This document shows positions 51,461 through 59,740 of a stretch of 64,000 nucleotides of DNA, piece after piece. The stretch is taken from NCBI GenBank assembly GCA_023391425.1, contig JAEWAX010000133.1, forward strand, positions 1 to 64,000, in the 5' to 3' direction. This DNA comes from Bacillota bacterium. GTDB taxonomy: Bacteria; Bacillota; Clostridia; Acetivibrionales; DSM-1351. Within the stretch, counting starts at the first letter, position 1; each line of letters opens with the position of its first letter. Under the pieces are notes generated by a model, which worked only from the letters and a program-made list of their open reading frames with translations, searched no databases and was not told the DNA's origin. The position numbers and the translations under genes are program-made.

Positions 51461-53398
51461 TTATCTTGCCTTAGTTCTGATTTCCTCTACAATCTTTTCT
51501 ACAAAATCCTGCGCAGACATTGTTCCAAGATCTCCATCTTTTCTAGATCTGACAGAAACTGAGCTACTATCCATTTCCTTGTCACCTATTACCAGCATGT
51601 AAGGTATTTTCTCCATCTGAGCCTCTCTTATTTTGTAGCCTATCTTTTCGTTTCTGGTATCAACTTCAACTTTAACACCTTTATCTCTTAGCATAGCTGC
51701 TACTTGATATGCAAAATCATGATGCTTATCAACTAAAGGAAGTATTTTAGCCTGTATAGGACTTAGCCATGTTGGGAAGGCTCCCGCATACTTTTCAATA
51801 AGCATTGCAAGAGTTCTTTCGTAGCAACCAATAGAGGTTCTATGGATAACATAAGGATGCTTCTTTTCATTGTTCTTATCAATGTAAACCATATCCATGC
51901 GCTCTCCAAGAGCAAAGTCCACCTGTACAGTTATGATAGTATCTTCTTTTCCATGGACATTTTTAGCCTGAATATCAAGCTTTGGACCATAGAAAGCAGC
52001 TTCACCTTCAGCCTCTTTATAGTTTATCTTTAAATGATCAAGAATTGTTCTCATCTTGCCCTGAACCTCTTCCCAATCTTCTGCACTTCCAATATATTTC
52101 TCCTTGTTGTTAGGATCCCACTTCGAGAATTGATACGTTACATCATCCTGAATACCAAGAGTCTCCATCATAAATTTAATCAAATCCACAACACCCTTGA
52201 ATTCTTCCTCCAACTGTTCTGGTGTACAAACCAAATGACCTTCTGAAATAGTAAACTGGCGGACACGTATCAGTCCATGCATTTCTCCAGATGCTTCATT
52301 TCTAAAAAGTGTTGAAGTTTCGCCATATCTTATTGGCAAATCTCGATAGCTATGAAGTTTTGATTTGTATATCATGAACTGAAATGGACAAGTCATTGGT
52401 CGCAGTGCCATTAACTCTTCTTCATTCTCATCATTGCCAACAATAAACATTCCATCCTTGTAATGCTGCCAATGTCCAGAGAGCTTATACAGATCGCTTT
52501 TAGCCATAAAAGGAGTCTTTGTCAGTACATAGCCTCTTCTTTCCTCTTCATCCTCAACAAATCTCTGCAAAGTCTGAACAATTCTTGCCCCCTTAGGCAT
52601 TAGCAGAGGAAGTCCTTGGCCTATTTCCTCAACAGTTGTAAATAGTTCCAACTCTCTGCCTAACTTATTATGATCACGTTTCTTAGCCTCTTCAAGCTTA
52701 GTGATATACTCATCTAGTTCACTTTTTTTAGGGAAGGCGGTGCCGTAAATTCTCTGGAGCATCTTATTTTTCTCATTCCCTCTCCAGTATGCAGCAGTAG
52801 CACTCATGAGCTTAATTGCTTTGAGTTTTCCAGTTGAAGGTAGATGTGGGCCAGCACATAAGTCTACAAAGTCACCCTGTTTATAGAATGAAATTTCTTC
52901 TCCCTCTGGAAGGTCTCTTATAAGTTCCACCTTGTACGGCTCACCTTTTTCTTCCATAAACTTAATAGCTTCATCTCTTGGAAGAGTAAATCTTTCTAGT
53001 GGAAGATCCTCTTTAATAATCTTTTCCATTTCTTTCTCAAGCTTAGCTAAGTCTTCAGGTGTAAAATTCTTTTCTGTTTCAAAGTCATAGTAGAAACCAT
53101 TTTCTATAGCAGGACCTATTGCAAGTTTTACATTTGGAAACAATCTTTTTACTGCTTGTGACAAAACATGTGATGCTGTATGCCTGTATGCAAATCTTCC
53201 ACCTTCATCTGAGAATGTCAACAGGTTAAGAGCACAATCCTCTTCAAGCTTGAAGCTTAAATCCTTTACTTTACCATCAACCTCTCCTGCAAGTGCCATT
53301 CTAGCTAGTCCAGCGCTAATGCTTTCAGCAACTTCTTTTATAGTAATACCATTTTGGTATTCTTGTGAGCTACCATCTTTTAAAGTAATTTTAATCAT
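51461..53398 (-). CDS. thrS: Second threonyl-tRNA synthetase, diverged catalytic core
   Basis: This is a 645-residue class II synthetase with TGS (1-60), editing (about 65-225), catalytic (about 240-540) and anticodon-binding (about 545-640) domains. The first 240 and last 100 residues are about 80% identical by eye to the adjacent thrS. The catalytic core is very different, with RPMTCPFQFMIYK in place of KPMNCPGGMLVYK, and RNEASGEMHGLIRVR in place of RHELSGALHGLMRVR. The zinc ligands Cys (MTCP), His (SEGHLV) and His (VIHRT) are kept, so it is probably active. It follows the other copy by 58 bases, behind the same T-box. A role as a drug-tolerant or condition-specific isozyme is possible. ATG follows GGAGAT. 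Confidence 0.9.
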   Translation of the reverse strand: MIKITLKDGSSQEYQNGITIKEVAESISAGLARMALAGEVDGKVKDLSFKLEEDCALNLLTFSDEGGRFAYRHTASHVLSQAVKRLFPNVKLAIGPAIENGFYYDFETEKNFTPEDLAKLEKEMEKIIKEDLPLERFTLPRDEAIKFMEEKGEPYKVELIRDLPEGEEISFYKQGDFVDLCAGPHLPSTGKLKAIKLMSATAAYWRGNEKNKMLQRIYGTAFPKKSELDEYITKLEEAKKRDHNKLGRELELFTTVEEIGQGLPLLMPKGARIVQTLQRFVEDEEERRGYVLTKTPFMAKSDLYKLSGHWQHYKDGMFIVGNDENEEELMALRPMTCPFQFMIYKSKLHSYRDLPIRYGETSTLFRNEASGEMHGLIRVRQFTISEGHLVCTPEQLEEEFKGVVDLIKFMMETLGIQDDVTYQFSKWDPNNKEKYIGSAEDWEEVQGKMRTILDHLKINYKEAEGEAAFYGPKLDIQAKNVHGKEDTIITVQVDFALGERMDMVYIDKNNEKKHPYVIHRTSIGCYERTLAMLIEKYAGAFPTWLSPIQAKILPLVDKHHDFAYQVAAMLRDKGVKVEVDTRNEKIGYKIREAQMEKIPYMLVIGDKEMDSSSVSVRSRKDGDLGTMSAQDFVEKIVEEIRTKAR

Positions 53399-53456
53399 TT
53401 TTTATCTCCATTTCCGGTATTGGATAATTATATCTCCTGTATAACCTTTTATAATA

Positions 53457-55364
53457 TTAATTTGCTTTAGTCTTAATTTCTTGTATTAGCTTATCTACAA
53501 AATCCTGTGCAGACATTGTTCCAATATCTCCATCTTTTCTAGACCTAACAGATACTTCCTTGTTCTCCAATTCCTTATCACCTATTACCAGCATGTAAGG
53601 TGTCTTCTCCATCTGCGCTTCTCTTATCTTGTAGCCTATCTTTTCGTTTCTAGTATCAACTTCAACTCTAACATCATTTAATTCAAGAAACTTCTTAATC
53701 TCATAAGCATAGTCATGATGCTTATCAACGAGTGGTAAAACTTTAACCTGTACTGGAGATAGCCATGTAGGGAAAGCTCCTGCATAGTGCTCTGTCAATA
53801 TAGCTATAAATCTTTCGATACTTCCAAATACAACCCTATGGATCATTACTGGTCTATGCTTTTCACCATCAGCACCAATGTAAGTCAAATCAAATCTTTC
53901 TGGCAAATTCATATCTAGCTGTATTGTACCACACTGCCAGGTACGGCCTATAGAATCCTCAAGATGGAAATCTATCTTAGGTCCATAGAAAGCACCATCT
54001 CCCTCGTTAATCTTATATTTAATGCCTTTAGCATCCAGAGCTTCCTTAAGTCCAGCTGTAGACAGCTCCCACATTTCATCTGCACCAATTGATTTTTCTG
54101 GTCTGGTAGACAGTTCAACATTATATTTGAAACCAAATACCTTATAAAAATCATCAATCAGGTTTATTACACCAATTACTTCGTCCTTTATTTGATCTGG
54201 TGTCATAAAAATGTGTGCATCATCTTGAGTAAAGCATCTAACTCTCATCAATCCGTGCAGTGCTCCTGACAACTCATGTCTGTGCACAAGTCCAAGTTCT
54301 CCCATCCTCTCTGGAAGATCTCTATAGGAATGAAGCTTTCTCTTATATACTAACATTCCACCAGGACAGTTCATTGGTTTAATTGCAAAATCCTGTTCAT
54401 CTATCTCTACTGTATACATATTTTCTCTGTAATTATCCCAGTGACCAGACCTGAGCCAAAGTTCCTTATTAAGTATTATTGGTGTCTTAATTTCTTGATA
54501 CCCAGCCTTTTTATGCTCACTACGCCAGAAATCCTCAAGCAAATTGCGAAGCACCATTCCTTTTGGCATAAAGAACGGAAAACCTGGGCCTTCATCCAGA
54601 ATATCAAACAAGTCTAACTCTTTTCCTATTTTTCTATGGTCACGCTTTTTAGCTTCTTCTAATCTAAACAGATATTCATCCAACTGGCTCTTTTTAGGAT
54701 AAGCAGTACCATATATTCTTTGCAGCATTTTGTTCTTCTCATTACCTCTCCAATATGCACCTGCAACAGAGAGTAACTTTATTGCCTTTAGTTTTCCAGT
54801 ACTAAGCAGGTGAGGTCCAGCACAGAGGTCAACAAAATCTCCTTGTTTATAGAAGGATATTACTTCACCCTCTGGGAGGTCGCAAATAAGCTCTACCTTA
54901 TAAGGCTCGTCTTTTTCTTCCATAAGCTTAATCGCTTCATCTTTTGGGAGTACAAACCTTTCTAGTGGAAAATCTGATTTTATAATCTTTTCCATTTCCT
55001 TTTCAATACCTTCAAGCTCTTCTATTGAAAATGGTGTATCTCTGTCAAAGTCATAATAGAAACCATTGTCAATTGCAGGACCTATTGCTAACTTAATATT
55101 TGGGTATAGTCTCTTTACTGCCTGAGCCAACACATGTGATGCCGTATGCCTATAAGCAAATCTTCCACCCTCATCATCAAAGGTCAATAGATTTAGATTA
55201 CAATCATTTTCAAGTTTGAAGCTTAAATCCTTTACCTTGCCATCAACTTCTCCTGCAAGTGCTACTCTAGCTAACCCAGCACTTATACTTTCAGCAACTT
55301 CTTTAATTGTTATGCCATCTTGGTACTCTTTCGAACTACCATCCTTCAAAGTAATCTTTATCAT
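53457..55364 (-). CDS. thrS: Threonyl-tRNA synthetase, canonical copy
   Basis: This enzyme charges tRNA-Thr. The 635-residue protein has TGS, editing (HxxxH in RHTASHVLAQ; CxxxH in DLCAGPH), catalytic and anticodon-binding domains. Catalytic motifs are standard: MNCPGG with zinc Cys, RHELSGALHGLMRVR, FTQDDAHIF with zinc His, and IHRVVFGSIERF with zinc His. ATG follows TGGAGG. It is first in a two-gene thrS operon behind a T-box leader responding to uncharged tRNA-Thr. Confidence 0.97.
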   Translation of the reverse strand: MIKITLKDGSSKEYQDGITIKEVAESISAGLARVALAGEVDGKVKDLSFKLENDCNLNLLTFDDEGGRFAYRHTASHVLAQAVKRLYPNIKLAIGPAIDNGFYYDFDRDTPFSIEELEGIEKEMEKIIKSDFPLERFVLPKDEAIKLMEEKDEPYKVELICDLPEGEVISFYKQGDFVDLCAGPHLLSTGKLKAIKLLSVAGAYWRGNEKNKMLQRIYGTAYPKKSQLDEYLFRLEEAKKRDHRKIGKELDLFDILDEGPGFPFFMPKGMVLRNLLEDFWRSEHKKAGYQEIKTPIILNKELWLRSGHWDNYRENMYTVEIDEQDFAIKPMNCPGGMLVYKRKLHSYRDLPERMGELGLVHRHELSGALHGLMRVRCFTQDDAHIFMTPDQIKDEVIGVINLIDDFYKVFGFKYNVELSTRPEKSIGADEMWELSTAGLKEALDAKGIKYKINEGDGAFYGPKIDFHLEDSIGRTWQCGTIQLDMNLPERFDLTYIGADGEKHRPVMIHRVVFGSIERFIAILTEHYAGAFPTWLSPVQVKVLPLVDKHHDYAYEIKKFLELNDVRVEVDTRNEKIGYKIREAQMEKTPYMLVIGDKELENKEVSVRSRKDGDIGTMSAQDFVDKLIQEIKTKAN

Positions 55365-55458
55365 AGCTATACCTCCATCTTTTAGAATCTATACTATTTA
55401 CGGTATGCTTTGTAACTTTTGTATGATGTCCAAACTGTTTTTCACAACAAACGAAATA

Positions 55459-55709
55459 AAAAACTCCCGTCCTATATATATAATATAAGGACGAGAGTTA
55501 TTCTCGCGGTTCCACCCTACTTGCTACTCATTGCGTGCATACGCTGATTATAACGTAATCATCGATATGGCTCAGAGGCGGTCTTCAGTAAAATGTGGGT
55601 TTGGATACTTTCAGCTAGAATATCCAATCTCTGAAACCCGCGATTTCTACTTACTCTTCTCATCAACGCCATTGTCAATATTTATGACATCAATTTATTA
55701 AAACGTCTA
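55459..55709 (-). promoter_or_regulatory. T-box leader of the thrS operon
   Basis: On the minus strand the diagnostic AGGGTGGAACCGCG occurs at 55505-55518, followed by a terminator hairpin (55459-55499: AACTCTCGTCCT and AGGACGGGAGTT) and a T run. A stem-I-like start GATGAGAAGAGTAAGTAG lies near 55660. Uncharged tRNA should favour the antiterminator. I did not assign the specifier codon by eye, but the downstream genes imply threonine. Confidence 0.93.
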
Positions 55710-55715
55710 AGTTTT

Positions 55716-55744
55716 ATTATATTCTCACAATTTTTATGTGTCAA
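55716..55744 (-). promoter_or_regulatory. thrS promoter inside the end of the upstream gene
   Basis: On the minus strand TTGACA (55739-55744) and TATAAT (55716-55721) are 17 bases apart, a perfect consensus. The -35 lies within the last codons of the FAH-family gene, whose stop is at 55734-55736. Confidence 0.8.
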
Positions 55745-56501
55745 TACTTTCGACATAGTTTACAAGTTTGCCAATACCTTCTATTTCAACCTCAACCACA
55801 TCTCCAGCCTTCATCGGACTAACGCCTTCAGGTGTTCCTGTTGTTACAACATCACCCGGTTCTAGCGGAATAACTTTTGAAATAAAACTTATCAGCTCGT
55901 ATACATTCCATATATGCATTGATGTATCACCATGTTGTTTAACTTCACCATTTAAAGTAAGTTTAATATCTAGCTTTGAAAAATCAAGTCCAGTAACAAT
56001 ATAAGGTCCTATAGGACAAAAAGTTTCATAGTTTTTCCCCCTAGTCCATTGTCCATCTGACTTTTGTATGTCTCTTGCAGTAACATCATTTAAGCAAGTA
56101 GCACCAAATATATATTCACCTGCAGATGCTGGCTCCACATTCTTGCAATACTTGCCTATAACCACTGCAAATTCCGCCTCATAGTCAACTCTGTTAGATG
56201 CCTTTGGCAATAAAATAGTATCTCCATGCCCAATAATAGTATGGGGTAATTTTATAAAAAGAATTGGATTTTTAGGAATGTCTCGACCTGAAAACTCTTT
56301 AACATGGTCAACATAATTTAAGCCGACTGCAACCACCTTACTAGGTTTACATGGTGGCAGAAGTTTTATATCACAAAGTTTATATTTATTTTGCAATTCA
56401 GTTGGGTTTTTGAAGATATTACCTTCAATCTCCGTTACTATATCATCTTTAAGTAATCCTGCCTTCTCTTTCCCATTGTGTAAGAATCTTAAATATTTCA
56501 T
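55734..56501 (-). CDS. Fumarylacetoacetate hydrolase family protein
   Basis: This is a 255-residue protein of the FAH superfamily (fumarylpyruvate/acylpyruvate hydrolase or oxaloacetate-decarboxylase-like). The metal site is visible: AEFAVVIGKY, the ExE-D pattern in VDYEAEF and NDVTARDIQ, and GTPEGVSPMKAGDVVEVEIEGIG. It probably cleaves or decarboxylates a small keto acid; the substrate cannot be told. It stands alone between convergent or separate units. No good ribosome site is visible, so the start is less sure. Confidence 0.88.
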   Translation of the reverse strand: MKYLRFLHNGKEKAGLLKDDIVTEIEGNIFKNPTELQNKYKLCDIKLLPPCKPSKVVAVGLNYVDHVKEFSGRDIPKNPILFIKLPHTIIGHGDTILLPKASNRVDYEAEFAVVIGKYCKNVEPASAGEYIFGATCLNDVTARDIQKSDGQWTRGKNYETFCPIGPYIVTGLDFSKLDIKLTLNGEVKQHGDTSMHIWNVYELISFISKVIPLEPGDVVTTGTPEGVSPMKAGDVVEVEIEGIGKLVNYVESIDT

Positions 56502-56684
56502 AAATTAATTTTATCGGATAAATGAATTATTTACAAAAATCCGATATTGCCTCCATCTAAATTTTCTTAATATAAATTTTCCAAAACACTAATAAAATAT
56601 ATACTTTTGTGAAATTATAACATTAATATGTGTAATAATATAGGTTTTAAAACTAAAAAATATAGGTTTTATATGCACTGATAA

Positions 56685-56722
56685 ATTTAGAACGGATTAA
56701 TTTGTAACGGATTAATTTATAA
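56685..56722. repeat. Tandem AACGGATTAATTT repeat upstream of the small membrane protein
   Basis: AACGGATTAATTT is repeated directly at about 56691 and 56706, with a 15-base period, and ends in TATAAT. It lies where a promoter or operator for the next gene would be. Confidence 0.45.
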
Positions 56723-56754
56723 TAAGTAGGAATATATATCTAGGAGGCACACTT

Positions 56755-56901
56755 TTGAGAAATACAAGGTTTAAAAAATACAAGAAGGTCAGACATAAAA
56801 GGTCTTTTAAATTAATACTATTTGGCTTCATTTTGCCTTCAATTTCTATTTTGCTAGCTTACATTATAATATCAATCTTTATACTCCCAATCTATTATTA
56901 A
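56755..56901 (+). CDS. Small membrane protein, 48 residues
   Basis: TTG at 56755 has a strong TAGGAGG seven bases upstream. The frame runs 48 codons to TAA at 56899-56901. The first 19 residues are highly basic (MRNTRFKKYKKVRHKRSFK) and are followed by one long hydrophobic segment ending in LPIYY. Such a Lys/Arg-rich tail and single helix suggest an inner-membrane microprotein. I do not recognise a family. The ribosome site and composition argue for a real gene. Confidence 0.65.
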   Translation: MRNTRFKKYKKVRHKRSFKLILFGFILPSISILLAYIIISIFILPIYY

Positions 56902-57039
56902 GTGATTGTTAATTTTGTATATTATTTTACCTTTTAAGCCAAAAAAATCGTTTATTTATGCTATTTGATTTAACACTCTAAAATTATATAATTATTACGA
57001 AAATTAAATTAAATTATATTTTCCTCCTTTAAATTATTT

Positions 57040-57067
57040 AAAGACCGACTCCCAGAAGTCGGTCTTT
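57040..57067. terminator. Terminator of the comEA-like gene
   Basis: AAAGACCGACT and AGTCGGTCTTT form a perfect stem with T runs on both sides. It lies a few bases past the comEA-like stop on the minus strand and may also serve the small protein gene. Confidence 0.85.
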
Positions 57068-57071
57068 TATT

Positions 57072-57911
57072 TTATTCAATACATATAAATTCTTTTATTT
57101 TGTCATAGGTTTTCTGCTTTATACCAGTAATTTTCATAATATCAGTAAGTTTCTTAAAGCCACCGTTCTTTTCCCTATAGGTAATTATTGCTTTTGCTGT
57201 TGCAGGTCCAACATTGGGTAGATTTTCAAGTTCTGCTTGCGATGCCTTATTTATATTAACTAGACTATTTTCCTTTTTGCTACCTGTATTTTGTTTATCT
57301 TCTTCAACTATAGCTCCTAAACTGTCTGTTATAATATCTACACCGCTATTCATTTTAGTTGTAGCTGTAGCAGCAACCACGCTATCGTCCACTTTTGAAG
57401 ATATTTTGCTTCGTTGCTGAGTTTTATTAGATTTTTCATTAATAGGTGACTTAGTTGTGATTTCTTTTTTAGAGTTTGTTTTGGGTGATACTGCAGCAGC
57501 TACATTTACAACCTTTTTCTTTATTCTTAACATAGCATTTTCATTTAGTTTATATGCTAAATTAATATTCTCAATGTCAGCCTCATTTGTTGCCCCGCCT
57601 GCACTTTTTATTGCATCATCAATAACTTGTCCCTTCTTAATTGTTACTACCCCCGGTTTATTTACACATCCGATGACATATACCTTGATATCAGGCTCTT
57701 CCTCAGTTTTTGCTAGTTCTTCTGAAGGTTCTGCTGCTTTTGATTGAATTATTTCTGTTTTACTCTCTATTACGTTTGGACTGGATAATGGCTGATATAC
57801 TTGATTTAAAAAATAACCTAGAATGCCTGAACTGATTATAAGAAAGCCAACTAAACAAATAAGCAATATCTTATTAATAAAGAATTGCTTTCCAAATAAT
57901 ATTACTTCCAT
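57072..57911 (-). CDS. comEA: ComEA-like SLBB and helix-hairpin-helix DNA-binding protein
   Basis: This 279-residue membrane-anchored protein has one transmembrane helix (about 14-33), an SLBB domain (about 73-135, DIKVYVIGCVNKPGVV), a Ser/Lys/Thr-rich linker and a C-terminal double helix-hairpin-helix (LVNINKASQAELENLPNVGP). In competence, ComEA binds incoming DNA at the cell surface. The linker is longer than in B. subtilis ComEA. No comEC or comEB lies beside it, so DNA uptake is not shown by context. Confidence 0.88.
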   Translation of the reverse strand: MEVILFGKQFFINKILLICLVGFLIISSGILGYFLNQVYQPLSSPNVIESKTEIIQSKAAEPSEELAKTEEEPDIKVYVIGCVNKPGVVTIKKGQVIDDAIKSAGGATNEADIENINLAYKLNENAMLRIKKKVVNVAAAVSPKTNSKKEITTKSPINEKSNKTQQRSKISSKVDDSVVAATATTKMNSGVDIITDSLGAIVEEDKQNTGSKKENSLVNINKASQAELENLPNVGPATAKAIITYREKNGGFKKLTDIMKITGIKQKTYDKIKEFICIE

Positions 57912-58277
57912 CTTACTTCCTCCTAGTTAATTGTTTTTGAATAGATTGTACTTTTTTGAATAATAAAAATTGGATAAAGGTAGAAAAAGTGAAAAACACA
58001 TGAGAAAAAGAACTGTTTAAGTAGAATGACTTATTTAAAATGAATTGTAAAAATAGATAATTACTAAAAACGAACAAAATGAAATCATTTGTCGAAATTT
58101 GGTAAGCCCTAAAGAATATATTTTTGAATTACACCAAAAAGAATATAAGTACTAATATTATTATAATACATTTATTGGAAAATTGCTATATAAAAAACAA
58201 AATGTTGCTTAATAAGTTTCAAAAATTCGAGTTTTGCATTATAATATAATTGAGACACATTTTACGAAGGAGAAATC
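57912..58277. other. AT-rich divergent promoter region
   Basis: This gap separates comEA (minus) from the carboxypeptidase gene (plus). Before the latter, a TATAAT lies 17 bases after a weak TTTCAA, and GAAGGAGAA is the ribosome site. No gene is seen here. Confidence 0.45.
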
Positions 58278-59594
58278 ATGAAGAAAGTAGTTATCACTTT
58301 TATCCTTATACTAATATTTTCACTACGAGTTTCACCTGCCTTTTGTGCTTTAGATATTGATGCACAAGCCTACATATTGATGGATGCAAAAACAGGGAGC
58401 GTTTTATATGAATATCAACCAGATCTTAGGCTTCGTCCTGCAAGTACTACGAAAATAATGACTGCTCTTGTTGCACTTAAAAAAGGTGAACTAAGTCAAG
58501 TAATGACTGCAAGTAATGAGGCTGTATCTGATATAGGCGTAGGTGGAATGAACATTGGCATCATGGCTGGTGAGCAACTGACTTTAGATGACTTGCTGCA
58601 TGCAATGTTAATTGTATCTGCCAATGAAGCTACAAACATTGTTGCTGAAAATCTTTATCCAACACGAGCAGATTTTGTTGCAGAGATGAATAGGATGGCT
58701 ATTGAGATTGGAGCTAAAAATTCTACTTTTACAAATCCCTGCGGTATTGATGAATATGAAAAAGATGCTAATCACTTTTCCACAGCAAGAGATTTAGCTC
58801 TAATTGCTAAAGAATGTTTAAAATTTCCAACTTTTAGAGATATCATAAGCAATAAACAACTAAACATGTTACCTCCAACTAACAAACATGAAAAATGGAA
58901 TGTACTAAACACCACCAATAAATTGTTAGGTCAATCTTTCAAATATGGTGATACAAATGATGATAGCAAACAATTTACCATAACGGGTTTAAAAACTGGT
59001 TCAACAATGCGAGCAGGTGCAAACTTCATAGCATCTGCTGTAAATAAAGATGGTTTTGAATTAATATCAGTGATTATGGGAGTTAATAATAAGCCAAACA
59101 GGACTGTCTTTGATTTTACACAAACTTTACTACGAGCAGGTTATGAGAACTTTTCGACTCAAATGGTAATTGATAGGAATACATTAATAAAAAATGTTCA
59201 AGTGAAGGATGCCTCTGATGATGGTAAGCTTGACCTTGTAACAAGTGGTACAGTTAAAGCTATGTTACCAAACAATAAAGCCGATTGGAAGATTGAACAA
59301 AAAGTTACAATTAATCAAAATTTGAAGGCTCCAATTAAAAAAGGAGATACATTAGGAAATATTGAATATCAAAGAGATGGTATTTCAATTGGTAAAGTAA
59401 ATATTGTATCATCTCGAACAATAGATCAAAGTTTAAAGGCTAAAACTAGAGATTTTACTAATAAGATTATGAGCAGCTCAATGTTTAAATATATTTTTAT
59501 CGTGGTAATTGTGGTTGTATGCTTTTTAATTTTAAGAAAAATCCTTAGGAAAATATCAAGAAGAAGAAAATATAGACTGAAAAATTTAAAGTAG
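58278..59594 (+). CDS. D-alanyl-D-alanine carboxypeptidase (DacF/PBP5-like)
   Basis: This exported penicillin-binding protein trims the terminal D-Ala of peptidoglycan stems. A signal peptide (1-24) is followed by a peptidase S11 domain with S56-x-x-K59 (ASTTK), S114-x-N116 (SAN) and K239-T-G (LKTGST), all three catalytic motifs intact. A PBP5-like C-terminal domain and then a membrane helix with a basic tail (about 400-438) follow, which would anchor it in the membrane. The ATG has GAAGGAG upstream. Confidence 0.93.
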   Translation: MKKVVITFILILIFSLRVSPAFCALDIDAQAYILMDAKTGSVLYEYQPDLRLRPASTTKIMTALVALKKGELSQVMTASNEAVSDIGVGGMNIGIMAGEQLTLDDLLHAMLIVSANEATNIVAENLYPTRADFVAEMNRMAIEIGAKNSTFTNPCGIDEYEKDANHFSTARDLALIAKECLKFPTFRDIISNKQLNMLPPTNKHEKWNVLNTTNKLLGQSFKYGDTNDDSKQFTITGLKTGSTMRAGANFIASAVNKDGFELISVIMGVNNKPNRTVFDFTQTLLRAGYENFSTQMVIDRNTLIKNVQVKDASDDGKLDLVTSGTVKAMLPNNKADWKIEQKVTINQNLKAPIKKGDTLGNIEYQRDGISIGKVNIVSSRTIDQSLKAKTRDFTNKIMSSSMFKYIFIVVIVVVCFLILRKILRKISRRRKYRLKNLK

Positions 59595-59740
59595 TTTGGT
59601 GTTTTAAGATTTTATTTGCTTCATATATTGATTTAATTTCAATATACTTATATTATAGTATATGATTATATGTAATATAAATGTAATATGCATACTTTTT
59701 AAAATAATAGCGTACTAGCTTACTAAAAGGAGTGTAATTA

